Below are positions 45,409 to 55,234 of a DNA stretch of 64,000 nucleotides, one piece after another. Source of the DNA: Bacillus sp. (in: firmicutes) (GTDB taxonomy: Bacteria; Bacillota; Bacilli; Bacillales; JACDOC01). The translations under genes and the position numbers were made by a program. The stretch's first letter is position 1, and each line of letters begins with the position of its first letter. The stretch is from positions 310,001 to 374,000 of the forward strand of contig JACDOC010000001.1 in NCBI GenBank assembly GCA_017656295.1, in the 5' to 3' direction. The notes under the pieces were generated by a model. It worked only from the letters and a program-made list of their open reading frames with translations. It did no database searches and was not told where the DNA came from.

Positions 45409-46204
45409 GTTTATTCTCTCCTTTTAATAGATTGTAGGTAATACATATTGGTTTATTTGTATACGGATCGCGACCGATGACCGCATTAATGTGGAATACT
45501 TGTTTTAATACCTCTTGGTTTATTACTTCTTCACAAGTTCCCGCTTTTACAATTTGGCCATCTTTCATGGCAATTAAAAAATCAGCAAAGCGAGCGGCAT
45601 GGTTTAAATCATGTAGAACCATGATAATCGTTCGTCCTTGCTCTTTATTTAATTGTTGAAGAAGCTCCAACACTTCCAGTTGATGGGCCATATCTAAATA
45701 GGTGGTCGGTTCATCGAGAAATATATATTCTGTTTCTTGGGCAAGAGCCATAGCAATCCAAACGCGTTGACGCTGACCACCGGAAAGCGAATCGACAGGA
45801 CGATATTTAAAGTCCACCGTTCCTGTGACATCCAGTGCCCAGTCGATCACTTCATAATCTTTTTTTGTTAAACGGCCAAATCCTTTTTGGTAAGGGAAAC
45901 GGCCATAAGATACTAATTCTCCGACAGTTAAGCCACTTGGGCTTTCTGGTGTTTGGGGAAGAATCGCCATTTTTCGGGCGAGTATTTTCGTGTTTTCTGT
46001 CGATATTTGTTTACCATCTAAGACGACGGTACCTGATTGGTGGGGAATGATACGGGTAAGTGCTTTGAGTAATGTTGACTTCCCACACCCGTTAGAGCCA
46101 ATAATGGTGGTGATTTTTTTATCGGGAATTTGTATACTCAAATTTTTTACGATTAACCGTTCATCATAACTAACACTCAGGTCATTTGTGTATAGGCGTA
46201 CCAT
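45359..46204 (-). CDS. Iron-siderophore ABC ATPase (FecE/FepC family)
   Basis: 281-aa ATPase; Walker A GSNGCGKST (about 36-44), signature SGGQRQRVWIA, Walker B YIFLDEPT and the switch histidine in VLHDLNHAARF. It is the first gene of the transporter operon and starts about 30 bp from a Fur-box-like sequence. The last 17 residues (KHEETYDAIPTLIGASH) come from sequence shared out of frame with the lipoprotein signal peptide. Confidence 0.93.
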   Translation of the reverse strand: MVRLYTNDLSVSYDERLIVKNLSIQIPDKKITTIIGSNGCGKSTLLKALTRIIPHQSGTVVLDGKQISTENTKILARKMAILPQTPESPSGLTVGELVSYGRFPYQKGFGRLTKKDYEVIDWALDVTGTVDFKYRPVDSLSGGQRQRVWIAMALAQETEYIFLDEPTTYLDMAHQLEVLELLQQLNKEQGRTIIMVLHDLNHAARFADFLIAMKDGQIVKAGTCEEVINQEVLKQVFHINAVIGRDPYTNKPICITYNLLKGENKHEETYDAIPTLIGASH

Positions 46205-46235
46205 CTTATCACCTCCATCTAAGCAAGTATAACAC

Positions 46236-46350
46236 GATAATGAGAATCAATTTCAAATAAACTATAATTCTACTTTCTCGCCTTGTCAATAGCTGTTTTA
46301 GTTGTAAATGTGAAGAAAAAGGAGTATATTAATTGATAATGATAATCAAT
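46236..46350. promoter_or_regulatory. Two Fur-box-like sites between divergent iron genes
   Basis: GATAATGAGAATCAATTTC near 46237-46255 faces the transporter operon. ATTGATAATGATAATCAAT (46332-46350) lies 22 bp before the reductase gene. Both fit the GATAAT-repeat/7-1-7 Fur pattern, so both transcripts should rise in iron starvation. Confidence 0.85.
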
Positions 46351-46372
46351 TACAACCTTGAGGTGATTGGAA

Positions 46373-47422
46373 ATGGAAAAGGAAGAATTATATGATGTGA
46401 CGATTATCGGCGGGGGACCAGCTGGTCTTTACGCGACTTTTTATAGCGGACTTCGAGAAATGAAAACGAAGTTAATTGAATATCAACCATTACTTGGTGG
46501 TAAAATCCATGCCTATCCAGAAAAGATGATTTGGGATGTAGGAGGGCATGCACCAATTACAGGAGAAAAATTAATTGAACAGTTAGTCAAACAAGGTTTA
46601 ACTTTTCATCCGACCGTCGTATTGAATGAAAAAATTGAGTCCATCAAACGAAAAGATGACGGGATATTTGTTTTACGAGCTGCCTCTGGACAACAACATG
46701 TTTCGAAAACAGTGATTGTGGCGATTGGTAGTGGGATACTTAAACCTAAAAAGCTAGAAATCGAAGGTGCTGAGAGATTTGAAGTATCTAATTTGCATTA
46801 CACCGTCAAATCTTTAAAAAGGTTTAAAGACAAGGTTGTGATCATCTCGGGAGGAGGAAATTCAGCCATCGATTGGGCCAATGAATTAGAGCCAATCGCC
46901 AAAAAAGTATATGTTACCTATCGGAAAGAGGTCTTAAAAGGTCATGAATCACAAGTTTCCCAATTATTAAACAGCTCAGTTACTTGCTTCTTTCATACGT
47001 CAATTACCAAACTAATAGCAAGTAAGAATCGTGAAGTAATCGAACGTGTGGAATTGACCAATAGTGAAACTGGAGAAGTAATCTATTTACCGATTGATGA
47101 AGTGATTATTAATCATGGGTATGAACGTGATGCTACCCTACTTGAGAATAGTGAGTTAAATATTAAGTTAGCTGATAATTACTTTATTGCAGGCAATGCA
47201 CATGGCGAATCTTCCGTTCCTGGCCTTTACGCAGTTGGAGACATTTTGAAATACGATGGGAAATTACATTTAATCGCAGGTGCTTTTCAGGATGCGGCTA
47301 ATGCTGTAAACAAAGCGAAACAATATATTCAGCCTGATGCTGACAAGGTTGCTATGGTTTCTTCGCATAATGAGGTTTTTAAGACAAGAAATAAGGAGTT
47401 AGTAAGAGAGATGATGAAGTAA
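46373..47422 (+). CDS. Ferredoxin/flavodoxin-NADP reductase, thioredoxin-reductase-like type
   Basis: 349 aa. FAD motif IIGGGPAGLYATFYSGLRE at the N-terminus and NADPH motif VVIISGGGNSAIDWANELEP in the middle. The CxxC of thioredoxin reductases is absent, which places it with the YumC/YcgT type-2 ferredoxin-NADP reductases. The start is ATG 46373 behind GAGGTG; the TTG six bases earlier is less likely. Its Fur box and its position opposite the siderophore transporter suggest a role in reductive iron release. Confidence 0.9.
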   Translation: MEKEELYDVTIIGGGPAGLYATFYSGLREMKTKLIEYQPLLGGKIHAYPEKMIWDVGGHAPITGEKLIEQLVKQGLTFHPTVVLNEKIESIKRKDDGIFVLRAASGQQHVSKTVIVAIGSGILKPKKLEIEGAERFEVSNLHYTVKSLKRFKDKVVIISGGGNSAIDWANELEPIAKKVYVTYRKEVLKGHESQVSQLLNSSVTCFFHTSITKLIASKNREVIERVELTNSETGEVIYLPIDEVIINHGYERDATLLENSELNIKLADNYFIAGNAHGESSVPGLYAVGDILKYDGKLHLIAGAFQDAANAVNKAKQYIQPDADKVAMVSSHNEVFKTRNKELVREMMK

Positions 47423-47585
47423 CATAACTTTTCAATACTAGTAGATAATTATTATAATATTGTTTTAAGTACAGGAGAAAGGAGGAAAGATTACTACAAT
47501 ATAAATTTGACTATTACGATTTATTCATGTGCTTAATTATTTCCAATAGTTTATTTACATTTGTAACAAAGAAAGGAGGGTCTGA

Positions 47586-48323
47586 ATGATTGATGCTTAT
47601 TTTCAAGGAGTAACCACTCTTTTGAAAACAATTCAAACCTATGAAAAAGACGCCATCCAAAAAGCAGGTGAGAAGATTGCTGAATCAATTAGTAATCAAG
47701 GGATTGTGCATCTCTTTGGATGTGGTCATTCACATCTTGTAGCTGCAGATGCCTATTATCGAGCGGGAGGATTAGTACCCATACAACCTATTTTTATTGA
47801 AGAGTTAATGTTACATCAGGATGCAATCCAATCATCCCATATTGAAAAAAAGAATGGATATGCAGAAAAATTCATGAGAAAAGTAGATGTTCGCCCGGAA
47901 GACGTCGTGATTGTTATTTCTACTTCAGGCCGGAATCCTGTACCGATAGATGTAGCACAAATCGCACTTGAAAAAGGTGCTTACGTCATTGCTGTAACTT
48001 CTTTACAATACAGAAATCAATTTTCTTCAAAACATGAACATGGATTCTACTTAAGTGATGTAGCGAATATAGTAATTAATAACCATGTTCCGATTGGTGA
48101 TACACTCCTTTCCCATCCAATGAGCGAGGTTCCATTTGGTCCTGTGTCCACGATTATTAGTATGACAATTGTCCATGGAATGATAGTAACAGCGATTGAA
48201 CAGTTAATCAAAGACGGAACCATCCCTCCTGTTTTTTTAAGTGGCAATATTGAGCATACTACCGAATATAACGAACGCTTAATCAGTTCCTATCAATCCC
48301 GTATTAAGTTTTCAAAAAGGTAG
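47586..48323 (+). CDS. SIS domain sugar-phosphate-binding protein
   Basis: 245-aa SIS protein of the UPF0309 type. It has the phosphosugar site FGCGHSHLVAADAYYRAGG and ISTSGRNPVPIDVA. SIS domains bind phosphosugars as isomerases or regulators. Its place just upstream of nagA-nagB-nagR-nagP suggests action on an amino sugar phosphate, perhaps in N-acetylmuramate or glucosamine recycling, but the reaction is not known. RBS AAAGGAGGG. Confidence 0.85.
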   Translation: MIDAYFQGVTTLLKTIQTYEKDAIQKAGEKIAESISNQGIVHLFGCGHSHLVAADAYYRAGGLVPIQPIFIEELMLHQDAIQSSHIEKKNGYAEKFMRKVDVRPEDVVIVISTSGRNPVPIDVAQIALEKGAYVIAVTSLQYRNQFSSKHEHGFYLSDVANIVINNHVPIGDTLLSHPMSEVPFGPVSTIISMTIVHGMIVTAIEQLIKDGTIPPVFLSGNIEHTTEYNERLISSYQSRIKFSKR

Positions 48324-48360
48324 TTGTCGATAAAAAAGGAGTAGACGTTTGGTTGTATAG

Positions 48361-48394
48361 TGGTCTAGACAACTAGAATTCATAATGTTATAAT
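48361..48394 (+). promoter_or_regulatory. nagA promoter overlapped by a NagR-type operator
   Basis: -35 TAGACA (48366-48371), 17-bp spacer, -10 TATAAT (48389-48394). The near-palindrome TGGTCTAGACAA (48361-48372) covers the -35 and matches GntR/HutC-type operators such as that of NagR (YvoA). Confidence 0.75.
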
Positions 48395-48429
48395 TTGTAA
48401 AAAAAATAGAATCTCTAGGAGTTTGAATA

Positions 48430-49623
48430 ATGCGAACGATACTTATTAATGGAAGCGTTTACGCAGAACAACAAACGTATTCGCCTGGATATGTGGTAAT
48501 AGATGGAATAACAATTCTTGAAGTTGGTCCAATGTCTACATGTCCAACATTTCCAAATGCGAATGTCATTGAGCTTTTACCAACAGATCGTGTTGTTCCT
48601 GGTTTTATAGATCTTCATATCCATGGTGTAGCAGGTGCAGATACAATGGATGGAACTACTGAAGCACTTCGTACAATGGCGACCATATTACCTCAAGAAG
48701 GAACGACTTCTTTTTTAGCAACGACAATGACGGCCCCGAAATCTTTAATTGAACACGCTGTTCGAAACGTAGCACTATACATGGAAACGAGCAATCAACC
48801 AGGGGAAGCGGAAATATTAGGAATTCATTTGGAAGGTCCGTTTATATCACCGAAACGGGCCGGAGCACAAAATCAGGAATATATCATCGATCCAGATATT
48901 TCATTGTTCCATAAATGGCAGCAAGACGCTAATGGCTTTATTCGTTTAGTGACGTTAGCACCCGAATTACCTGGAGGAATTGAACTTGTAAAGTACTTAA
49001 AAAAACATGGTGTCGTTGCCTCCATTGGCCATTCGGATGCGATTTATGATGAAGTGGTTCACGCCATTCAGGCTGGGATTTCGCATGGGACTCACCTTTT
49101 TAATGGCATGAGAGGTTTGCACCACCGTGAACCAGGGGTTGCTGGAGCCGTATTGATGCATGATGAAATCAAAACAGAAATTATTGTCGATGGTATTCAC
49201 GTTAGTCCACCAATGGTACGGTTTGCCTATCGAAATAAAGGGAAAGAAGGATTGATGCTCATTACGGATGCGATGCGTGCAAAGTGCATGAAACCTGGTA
49301 TATACGAATTAGGTGGACAAGAAGTAACTGTGAAAGAAAAACAAGCAACCTTAGCTGATGGTACGTTGGCAGGAAGTATTTTGAAAATGAAAGATGCAAT
49401 TCAAAATATACAAACATATACACAATGTTCGTTACGTGACGTCATTCAGATGTCCTCATGGAATCCAGCTTCTCAATTAAATATTTTGAATCGGAAAGGA
49501 AGCTTGAAGAAAGGGAAGGATGCAGACATTGTTGTATTGGATTGTGAAGGAGAAGTCGCGATGACTTTCTGTCGGGGTAAATTAGCATACACAAGAAGGG
49601 AGGGTTTAGATGAAACTAATTAA
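48430..49623 (+). CDS. nagA: N-acetylglucosamine-6-phosphate deacetylase
   Basis: 397-aa amidohydrolase. Metal-binding DLHIHGVAGADTMD, the catalytic glutamate region LGIHLEGPFIS, SIGHSDA and the catalytic aspartate in MLITDAMRA are all present. It removes acetate from GlcNAc-6-P, feeding NagB. It overlaps nagB by 14 nt in one operon under the NagR-type operator. Confidence 0.97.
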   Translation: MRTILINGSVYAEQQTYSPGYVVIDGITILEVGPMSTCPTFPNANVIELLPTDRVVPGFIDLHIHGVAGADTMDGTTEALRTMATILPQEGTTSFLATTMTAPKSLIEHAVRNVALYMETSNQPGEAEILGIHLEGPFISPKRAGAQNQEYIIDPDISLFHKWQQDANGFIRLVTLAPELPGGIELVKYLKKHGVVASIGHSDAIYDEVVHAIQAGISHGTHLFNGMRGLHHREPGVAGAVLMHDEIKTEIIVDGIHVSPPMVRFAYRNKGKEGLMLITDAMRAKCMKPGIYELGGQEVTVKEKQATLADGTLAGSILKMKDAIQNIQTYTQCSLRDVIQMSSWNPASQLNILNRKGSLKKGKDADIVVLDCEGEVAMTFCRGKLAYTRREGLDETN

Positions 49624-50365
49624 AGTGAAAGATTATAAAGAAATGAGTGTAAAAGCTGCAGTACTTATCTTGAAACAGATTCATGAAAAACCAAATGCGG
49701 TATTAGGGTTGGCTACAGGTAGTACCATGCTTGGAACGTATAAGGAACTTGTTTCCGATTTCCGGAAACAGCGGACTTCTTATAAACAAGTAAAAACGTT
49801 CAATTTGGATGAATATGTCGGTCTACCACCTAGTAATCGTAATAGTTATCACTTTTACATGAAATATCATTTGTTTCGCCATCTAGATATATCAATAGCT
49901 GCTACATATATACCCAATGGAATGGCGGCAGACTTAGAACAAGAATGTTTCCAGTATGAACAGTGTATCCAAACAGTAGGGGGCATTGATCTTCAATTAC
50001 TAGGTATAGGAATCAATGGGCATATCGGATTTAACGAACCAGGTACCCCCTTTCTATCAAGGACGCATGTCGTACAACTGGATGAATGTACTCGAAAAGC
50101 TAATGCTCGCTTTTTTTCAAGTATTGAGGATGTTCCTACGAAAGCAATTACGATGGGAATTACGACGATTATGGAAAGTCGTCGAATCATTCTATTAGTT
50201 TCTGGTGTAAAAAAGGCAACGATTCTGTCACAACTTTTAGAAAGTGACATAGATGAAATGCTTCCAGCATCAGTGCTAAAAAATCATCCTGATGTCACTA
50301 TTTTGGCGGATGAAGCAGCTTGCTCAAAGTTATCTCAATCTTCAAGAAAGGTGTATGTTATATGA
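49610..50365 (+). CDS. nagB: Glucosamine-6-phosphate deaminase
   Basis: 251-aa isomerase-deaminase converting GlcN-6-P to fructose-6-P and ammonia. Motifs GLATGSTMLGTYKEL, NLDEYVGL with the catalytic aspartate, and GIGINGHIGFNEPG. It lacks the C-terminal allosteric tail of the enterobacterial enzyme, as is usual in bacilli. It overlaps both nagA and nagR. Confidence 0.97.
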   Translation: MKLIKVKDYKEMSVKAAVLILKQIHEKPNAVLGLATGSTMLGTYKELVSDFRKQRTSYKQVKTFNLDEYVGLPPSNRNSYHFYMKYHLFRHLDISIAATYIPNGMAADLEQECFQYEQCIQTVGGIDLQLLGIGINGHIGFNEPGTPFLSRTHVVQLDECTRKANARFFSSIEDVPTKAITMGITTIMESRRIILLVSGVKKATILSQLLESDIDEMLPASVLKNHPDVTILADEAACSKLSQSSRKVYVI

Positions 50366-51087
50366 TCAACAAAAATTCACCACTTCCAATCTACTATCAA
50401 TTGGAGCAAATGATTAAGGAATGGATTGAAAAGAAAAAAATACAGCCAGGGGAGTCGATTCCGTCTGAAAGAGAGTTGGCAGAGCAATTTGATATAAGTC
50501 GCATGACTGTTCGACAGGCAATAAATAATTTGGTGAACGATGGTTATTTAGTTCGAAAACGCGGAAAAGGAACATTTGTTGCTGAACAAAAAATTGAACA
50601 GGTGTTAAAAGGATTAACAAGCTTTTCAGAAGATATGCGTGTAAGAGGGATGGAGCCAGGTACTAAACTATTAAGATTTAGTGTCATTAAGGCTTCTTCA
50701 TCGCTGGCTCAACAATTAAACATACCTGAATTGGATGAAGTGTATGAAATTCAACGAATCCGTTTAGCTGATCACATCCCGATGGCGTTGGAGACGTGCT
50801 ATCTTCCTTGTTCACGGGTTCCACAATTAACGAAAGAAGTGGTTAAAGGTTCGCTATACGAATGGATTGAACAAAAGGCTGGGTTAATAATCCATACAGG
50901 TGTTCAAGAATTAGAAGCTTCGGTTGCTAGAAAGGTAGAAGCGGATTTACTAGAGATTAAGGAAGGTGCACCAGTTTTGTTTATTCAACGTAAAAGTTTA
51001 TTAGAAAACGGTAAACCTCTCGAAATTGTCAAATCGGTGTATCGGGGAGACCGTTATAAGTTCATTGTTGAGATGAATCGATTGTAA
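50362..51087 (+). CDS. nagR: GntR/HutC family regulator NagR
   Basis: 241 aa from ATG 50362, overlapping the nagB stop by 4 nt. The N-terminal winged helix has ELAEQFDISRMTVRQAINNL and the C-terminal UTRA effector domain begins near residue 85. B. subtilis NagR (YvoA) represses nag genes and is released by GlcN-6-P or GlcNAc-6-P. The palindrome at 48361 is its likely target. Confidence 0.95.
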   Translation: MINKNSPLPIYYQLEQMIKEWIEKKKIQPGESIPSERELAEQFDISRMTVRQAINNLVNDGYLVRKRGKGTFVAEQKIEQVLKGLTSFSEDMRVRGMEPGTKLLRFSVIKASSSLAQQLNIPELDEVYEIQRIRLADHIPMALETCYLPCSRVPQLTKEVVKGSLYEWIEQKAGLIIHTGVQELEASVARKVEADLLEIKEGAPVLFIQRKSLLENGKPLEIVKSVYRGDRYKFIVEMNRL

Positions 51088-51140
51088 AAGCATGTTTACT
51101 TGCTTTTTACAATAAAAACAAAAAAAGGAGGAAAAATGAT

Positions 51141-52493
51141 ATGTTAAGTTTTTTACAGCGAATTGGGAAGGCGCTCATGCTTCCTATTGCCGTGCTACCT
51201 GCAGCTGCTTTGCTACTTCGTCTCGGGCAACCGGATTTATTGGATATTTCCTTTATAGCAGCAGCTGGAGGGGCCATTTTCGAAAACTTGGCTTTAATTT
51301 TTGCTATTGGTGTAGCGGTAGGACTTTCTAAAGATGGAAATGGTTCTGCTGCTTTAGCAGGGGCTATTGGGTACTTTGTTTTAACAAAAGGAACGGCTGC
51401 TATTAATGAAGACATTAATATGGCGGTCCTTGGTGGAATTATTTCAGGTATTATCGCAGGTTTATTGTACAATCGCTACAACGATATAAAATTACCAGAA
51501 TGGTTAGGGTTTTTTGGTGGAAAGCGATTTGTACCAATTGTTACCTCATTCGTCATGCTTCTTTTAGCTGGACTTTTCGGGTTCATTTGGCCACTAATAC
51601 AAGAAGGTATCAACACTATTGGTGAGTGGATTGTTGGCGCAGGAGCCGTAGGTGTTGGGGTATTTGGTTTTCTTAACCGTTTATTAATTCCAATTGGATT
51701 GCACCATGTGTTAAATAGTTTAGTATGGTTTGTTTTTGGTGAATACGATGGAGTTACCGGAGACTTGAACCGGTTTTTTGCCGGTGATCCGGAAGCAGGT
51801 ATTTTTATGGCAGGATTCTTCCCAGTTATGATGTTTGGGCTACCTGCTGCTGCCTTTGCTATGATTGCCGCAGCGAAAAAAGAGCGGAGAAAAGCTGTTG
51901 CTGGAGCTCTCATTGGGGTGGCATTTACTTCGTTTTTAACTGGAATTACAGAACCGGTTGAGTTCTTGTTTATGTTTTTATCCCCGCTTCTCTACTTCGT
52001 TCATGCAATATTAACTGGGCTATCATTGTCAATTGCTACGTTGTTAGATATTCATCACGGTTTTGGTTTTTCAGCAGGAGCTATCGATTTCTTCTTAAAC
52101 TTAAGCGCTGCACAAAAACCTTGGTTGTTATTTGTACAAGGGATTGCATACGGATTAGTGTATTTTATCCTTTTCTACTTCTTAATTATTAAACTCAATT
52201 TACAAACACCAGGACGAGAAGAAACAGTAGAAGGAATAAAAGAAACTGGAAAATCTCAATATAACGAACTAGCAATCTCCTATATGTCGGCATTAGGTGG
52301 GAAGGACAACATCGTTCAAATTGATCATTGTATTACTCGTTTACGTTTGAAGGTAAAGGATATGTCACAAGTTGATGAAAGCGCTCTCAAACATTTAGGA
52401 GCAAAAGGTGTGATCAAATTAAACAGTACCGATCTCCAAGTGGTAGTGGGAACAGACGTTGAGTTTATTGCTGATCGAATGAAAGCATTATAA
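51141..52493 (+). CDS. nagP: N-acetylglucosamine PTS transporter EIICB
   Basis: 450 aa. The N-terminal membrane EIIC domain of the glucose superfamily (FLQRIGKALMLPIAVLPAAA, GLHHVLNSLVWF, FLTGITEPVEFLFMFLSP) is followed by a C-terminal EIIB domain with the phosphorylatable cysteine in DHCITRLRLKV. EIIA is not fused and must come from elsewhere. It imports GlcNAc as GlcNAc-6-P for NagA. RBS AAAGGAGG. Confidence 0.95.
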   Translation: MLSFLQRIGKALMLPIAVLPAAALLLRLGQPDLLDISFIAAAGGAIFENLALIFAIGVAVGLSKDGNGSAALAGAIGYFVLTKGTAAINEDINMAVLGGIISGIIAGLLYNRYNDIKLPEWLGFFGGKRFVPIVTSFVMLLLAGLFGFIWPLIQEGINTIGEWIVGAGAVGVGVFGFLNRLLIPIGLHHVLNSLVWFVFGEYDGVTGDLNRFFAGDPEAGIFMAGFFPVMMFGLPAAAFAMIAAAKKERRKAVAGALIGVAFTSFLTGITEPVEFLFMFLSPLLYFVHAILTGLSLSIATLLDIHHGFGFSAGAIDFFLNLSAAQKPWLLFVQGIAYGLVYFILFYFLIIKLNLQTPGREETVEGIKETGKSQYNELAISYMSALGGKDNIVQIDHCITRLRLKVKDMSQVDESALKHLGAKGVIKLNSTDLQVVVGTDVEFIADRMKAL

Positions 52494-52550
52494 TACGACA
52501 TAACCTTGTCCTGTAGATTAAAATTTTTAAAAGGTTAGAAGGGGATAAAG

Positions 52551-53465
52551 ATGAAACGTCTACTCGATTGTACTGCTACAGACTTTTTTAAAATGGATGG
52601 GAAAGAGCTCAAGCATTCTATTTTAGCTTCGGAAGGTAGAGTCATTGTTTCGGAAGTTATTACTAGTGTATCTCCATTATATCCTTCTGTATCTAATCCG
52701 GAGCTAGCTGCTGCATTTGGAGCCGACCTCTTGTTATTAAATGGTTTTGATGTGTATTCCCCTAGTATACAAGGCTTAGGTGAAGAAGGTGACAGTGTTG
52801 TGGGAAGGCTTAAACACTTAATCGGTCGTCCCATAGGTGTGAACTTGGAGCCTGTCGATCCAACCGTTTCTTCGGTAGAAACTTTGACCACGCTTCCAGA
52901 AGGTAGAATAGCTACAGATCGTTCCTTAAATCAAGTAAAACGATTGGGTTTTGACTTTGTTTGTTTAACAGGAAACCCGAAGACTGGGGTATCGAATGAA
53001 GCAATTATTCAAGCCATTTCACAAGCAAGAAATATTCTTGGAGAAAATGGGTTAATTATTGCTGGAAAAATGCATGGAGCTGGAGTAGTTAATGAGACTG
53101 GAAGCGAAATTGTTTCTACCAAAATCATTGACAGTTTTATAGCAGCAGGGGCTGATGTTATTATTCTACCAGCTCCAGGAACAGTGCCGGGAATAACGGT
53201 GGAAAAGGTTCAACATTGGGTCAATTTTGCTCATCAGAAAAAGAGTTTAGTAATGCTTACCATTGGAACGAGTCAAGAAGGAGCAGATGAACAAACGATA
53301 AGACAAATCGCATTAATGGGAAAAATGACAGGAGCTGATATTTTTCATATTGGGGACGCAGGTTTTCACGGAATCGCTGTACCGGAAAATATTATGACTT
53401 ATTCGATTGCCATTCGTGGAAAACGACATACCTTTATTCGTATGGCTTCCTCTCCCCTACGATGA
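52551..53465 (+). CDS. PTS-operon protein with TIM-barrel-like features
   Basis: 304-aa protein often found in PTS sugar operons, sometimes mislabelled as a haloacid dehalogenase. The repeating beta-alpha pattern (LAAAFGADLLLLNGFDV, RPIGVNLEP, LGFDFVCLTGNPKTGVSNEA, AGADVIILPAPGTVPGI, ADIFHIGDAGFHGI) suggests a TIM barrel related to PEP mutase/triose-type enzymes. Reaction unknown. It ends the nag operon 58 bp after nagP. Confidence 0.78.
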   Translation: MKRLLDCTATDFFKMDGKELKHSILASEGRVIVSEVITSVSPLYPSVSNPELAAAFGADLLLLNGFDVYSPSIQGLGEEGDSVVGRLKHLIGRPIGVNLEPVDPTVSSVETLTTLPEGRIATDRSLNQVKRLGFDFVCLTGNPKTGVSNEAIIQAISQARNILGENGLIIAGKMHGAGVVNETGSEIVSTKIIDSFIAAGADVIILPAPGTVPGITVEKVQHWVNFAHQKKSLVMLTIGTSQEGADEQTIRQIALMGKMTGADIFHIGDAGFHGIAVPENIMTYSIAIRGKRHTFIRMASSPLR

Positions 53466-53649
53466 TTGGTCATTGTAAGATCTGACACATGGTAGTATAG
53501 CTTTTTATTCGTTAATTAAGCATAATTAAACATGTTTATTAATCATAAATCATAAATAATTATCAGAAAAATAAAAAAAGATTGACATTCCATGTTCCAG
53601 TATTATACAATGCTCAACAAGAACATTTTCATATGAGTTTGGAACACAA

Positions 53650-53767
53650 CTCTTATCAAGAGAGGCGGAGGGACTAGGCCCAATGAAGCCCGGCAACCTT
53701 CAAGTCAAAAAACGGCTTGAAAAGGTGCCAATTCCTACAGATCCTTGAGATCTGAAAGATAAGAGGA
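53650..53767 (+). promoter_or_regulatory. SAM-I (S-box) riboswitch
   Basis: The conserved S-box core is visible: CTCTTATCAAGAGAGGCGGA, GGGACTAGGCCCAATGAAGC, CCGGCAACC, AAGGTGCCAATTCC and closing GAAAGATAAGAGG pairing with the 5' strand. SAM binding favours the terminator that follows and shuts off metY-metX. Confidence 0.97.
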
Positions 53768-53783
53768 GGAGCGTGTGACACGT

Positions 53784-53813
53784 AACCCTCTTCTTAGGAA
53801 GGGGGTTTTTTTC
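53784..53813 (+). terminator. S-box-controlled terminator
   Basis: AACCCTCTTC...GAAGGGGGTT followed by TTTTTTC, directly after the SAM aptamer. Confidence 0.92.
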
Positions 53814-53906
53814 ATCCTATCCTCTTCTTATGATCCTCACTAGAGTCTTCAACATGTTCAACCTTGTTTCCCTTGTCATTGGTCAAAAATTGAAGGAGGA
53901 ATGTGT

Positions 53907-55211
53907 ATGAGCAATCACAATTATGAATTGGAAACTATTTTGCTTCACGGAGGGCAGGAGCCAGATCCTGTGACTGGAGCACGGGCGGTCCCGGTCTACC
54001 ATACAACATCGTATGTGTTTCGGGATACGGAACATGCGCAAAACTTATTTGCCTTAAAAGAAGCGGGGAATATTTACACCCGCATTGGGAATCCAACGGT
54101 AGATGTATTTGAAAAGCGCATCGCTCAACTGGAAGGAGGAGCCGCAGCCGTTGCGTTATCATCCGGGATGGCGGCCATTACGTTAGCTATTTTAAACGTG
54201 GCGCATGCGGGAGATGAAATAGTCGCTGCCAGCAATTTATACGGCGGTACGTATAATTTATTTGCGGTGACCTTACCGAAGTATGGCATTAACGTTAAAT
54301 TTGTTGACCCAACCGATCCCGATCATTTCCGGCAAGCAATTACGGAAAAAACGAAAGCAATTTTTGCCGAAACAATTGGAAATCCAAGCTTACATGTGCT
54401 TGATATTGAAACGGTCGCGAAAATAGCTCATGATCATCACCTTCCACTTATTATCGATAACACGTTTGCCACTCCATATGTCTGCCGCCCAATAGAATGG
54501 GGAGCCGATATCGTCATCCACTCCGCAACGAAATGGATTGGTGGCCATGGTCGAGCCATCGGTGGAGTGGTCGTTGATAGCGGAAAGTTTGATTGGAATC
54601 ATGAAAAATTCCCGGGCTTTACCGAACCGGACCGGAGCTATCATGGGCTTCGCTATGCAGTAGACGTGAAGGATGCACCGTTTGCGGTCAAGTTACGCGT
54701 GCAACTGCTTCGTGACTTTGGTTCATGTTTAAGTCCTGAAAATGCGTTCATCTTTTTGCAAGGGCTTGAAACGTTGCACCTTCGTATACCAAAGCATAAT
54801 GAAAACGCCCAAAAAATTGTGGAATTTTTACAAGATCACCCTTCGGTCGAATGGGTCACGTATCCAGGGCTTCCAAACCATCCGTCACATGCATTAGCGA
54901 AAAAATATTTAGCGAACGGATTTGGTTCCATCGTCGTTTTCGGTATTCAAGGCGGTAGAGAAGCCGGTCAAAAAGTGATTGACCACGTTCAACTTTGGTC
55001 CCATGTTGCCAATGTCGGTGATGCAAAATCGCTCATTATTCATCCTGCGTCTACAACCCATCAGCAATTAAGTGCCGAAGAATTAAAACAAACCGGTGTG
55101 ACGGAAGAATTGATTCGTCTATCTGTTGGCTTAGAATCACCAAACGATTTAATTCATGATTTACAGCAAGCGATTGAAAAAGCAACGAAATTAACGGCCA
55201 CCGAAGCATAA
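53907..55211 (+). CDS. metY: O-acetylhomoserine sulfhydrylase
   Basis: 434-aa PLP enzyme that makes homocysteine from O-acetylhomoserine and sulfide. The PLP lysine is in [10 protein letters not shown]; other motifs are [13 protein letters not shown] and the [11 protein letters not shown] block of Cys/Met metabolism enzymes. Its length (over 420) and RIPKHNENA favour MetY over cystathionine gamma-synthase. ATG 53907 is preferred, because the ATG at 53901 touches the AAGGAGG RBS. The SAM riboswitch and adjacent metX support the role. Confidence 0.93.
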   Translation: MSNHNYELETILLHGGQEPDPVTGARAVPVYHTTSYVFRDTEHAQNLFALKEAGNIYTRIGNPTVDVFEKRIAQLEGGAAAVALSSGMAAITLAILNVAHAGDEIVAASNLYGGTYNLFAVTLPKYGINVKFVDPTDPDHFRQAITEKTKAIFAETIGNPSLHVLDIETVAKIAHDHHLPLIIDNTFATPYVCRPIEWGADIVIHSATKWIGGHGRAIGGVVVDSGKFDWNHEKFPGFTEPDRSYHGLRYAVDVKDAPFAVKLRVQLLRDFGSCLSPENAFIFLQGLETLHLRIPKHNENAQKIVEFLQDHPSVEWVTYPGLPNHPSHALAKKYLANGFGSIVVFGIQGGREAGQKVIDHVQLWSHVANVGDAKSLIIHPASTTHQQLSAEELKQTGVTEELIRLSVGLESPNDLIHDLQQAIEKATKLTATEA

Positions 55212-55234
55212 GCAGAATGCGAGGGAACTTATCT

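Noticed and set aside
53650-53767. T-box leader upstream of metY
   Set aside because: No T-box sequence or specifier loop; the core matches the SAM-I class fully.
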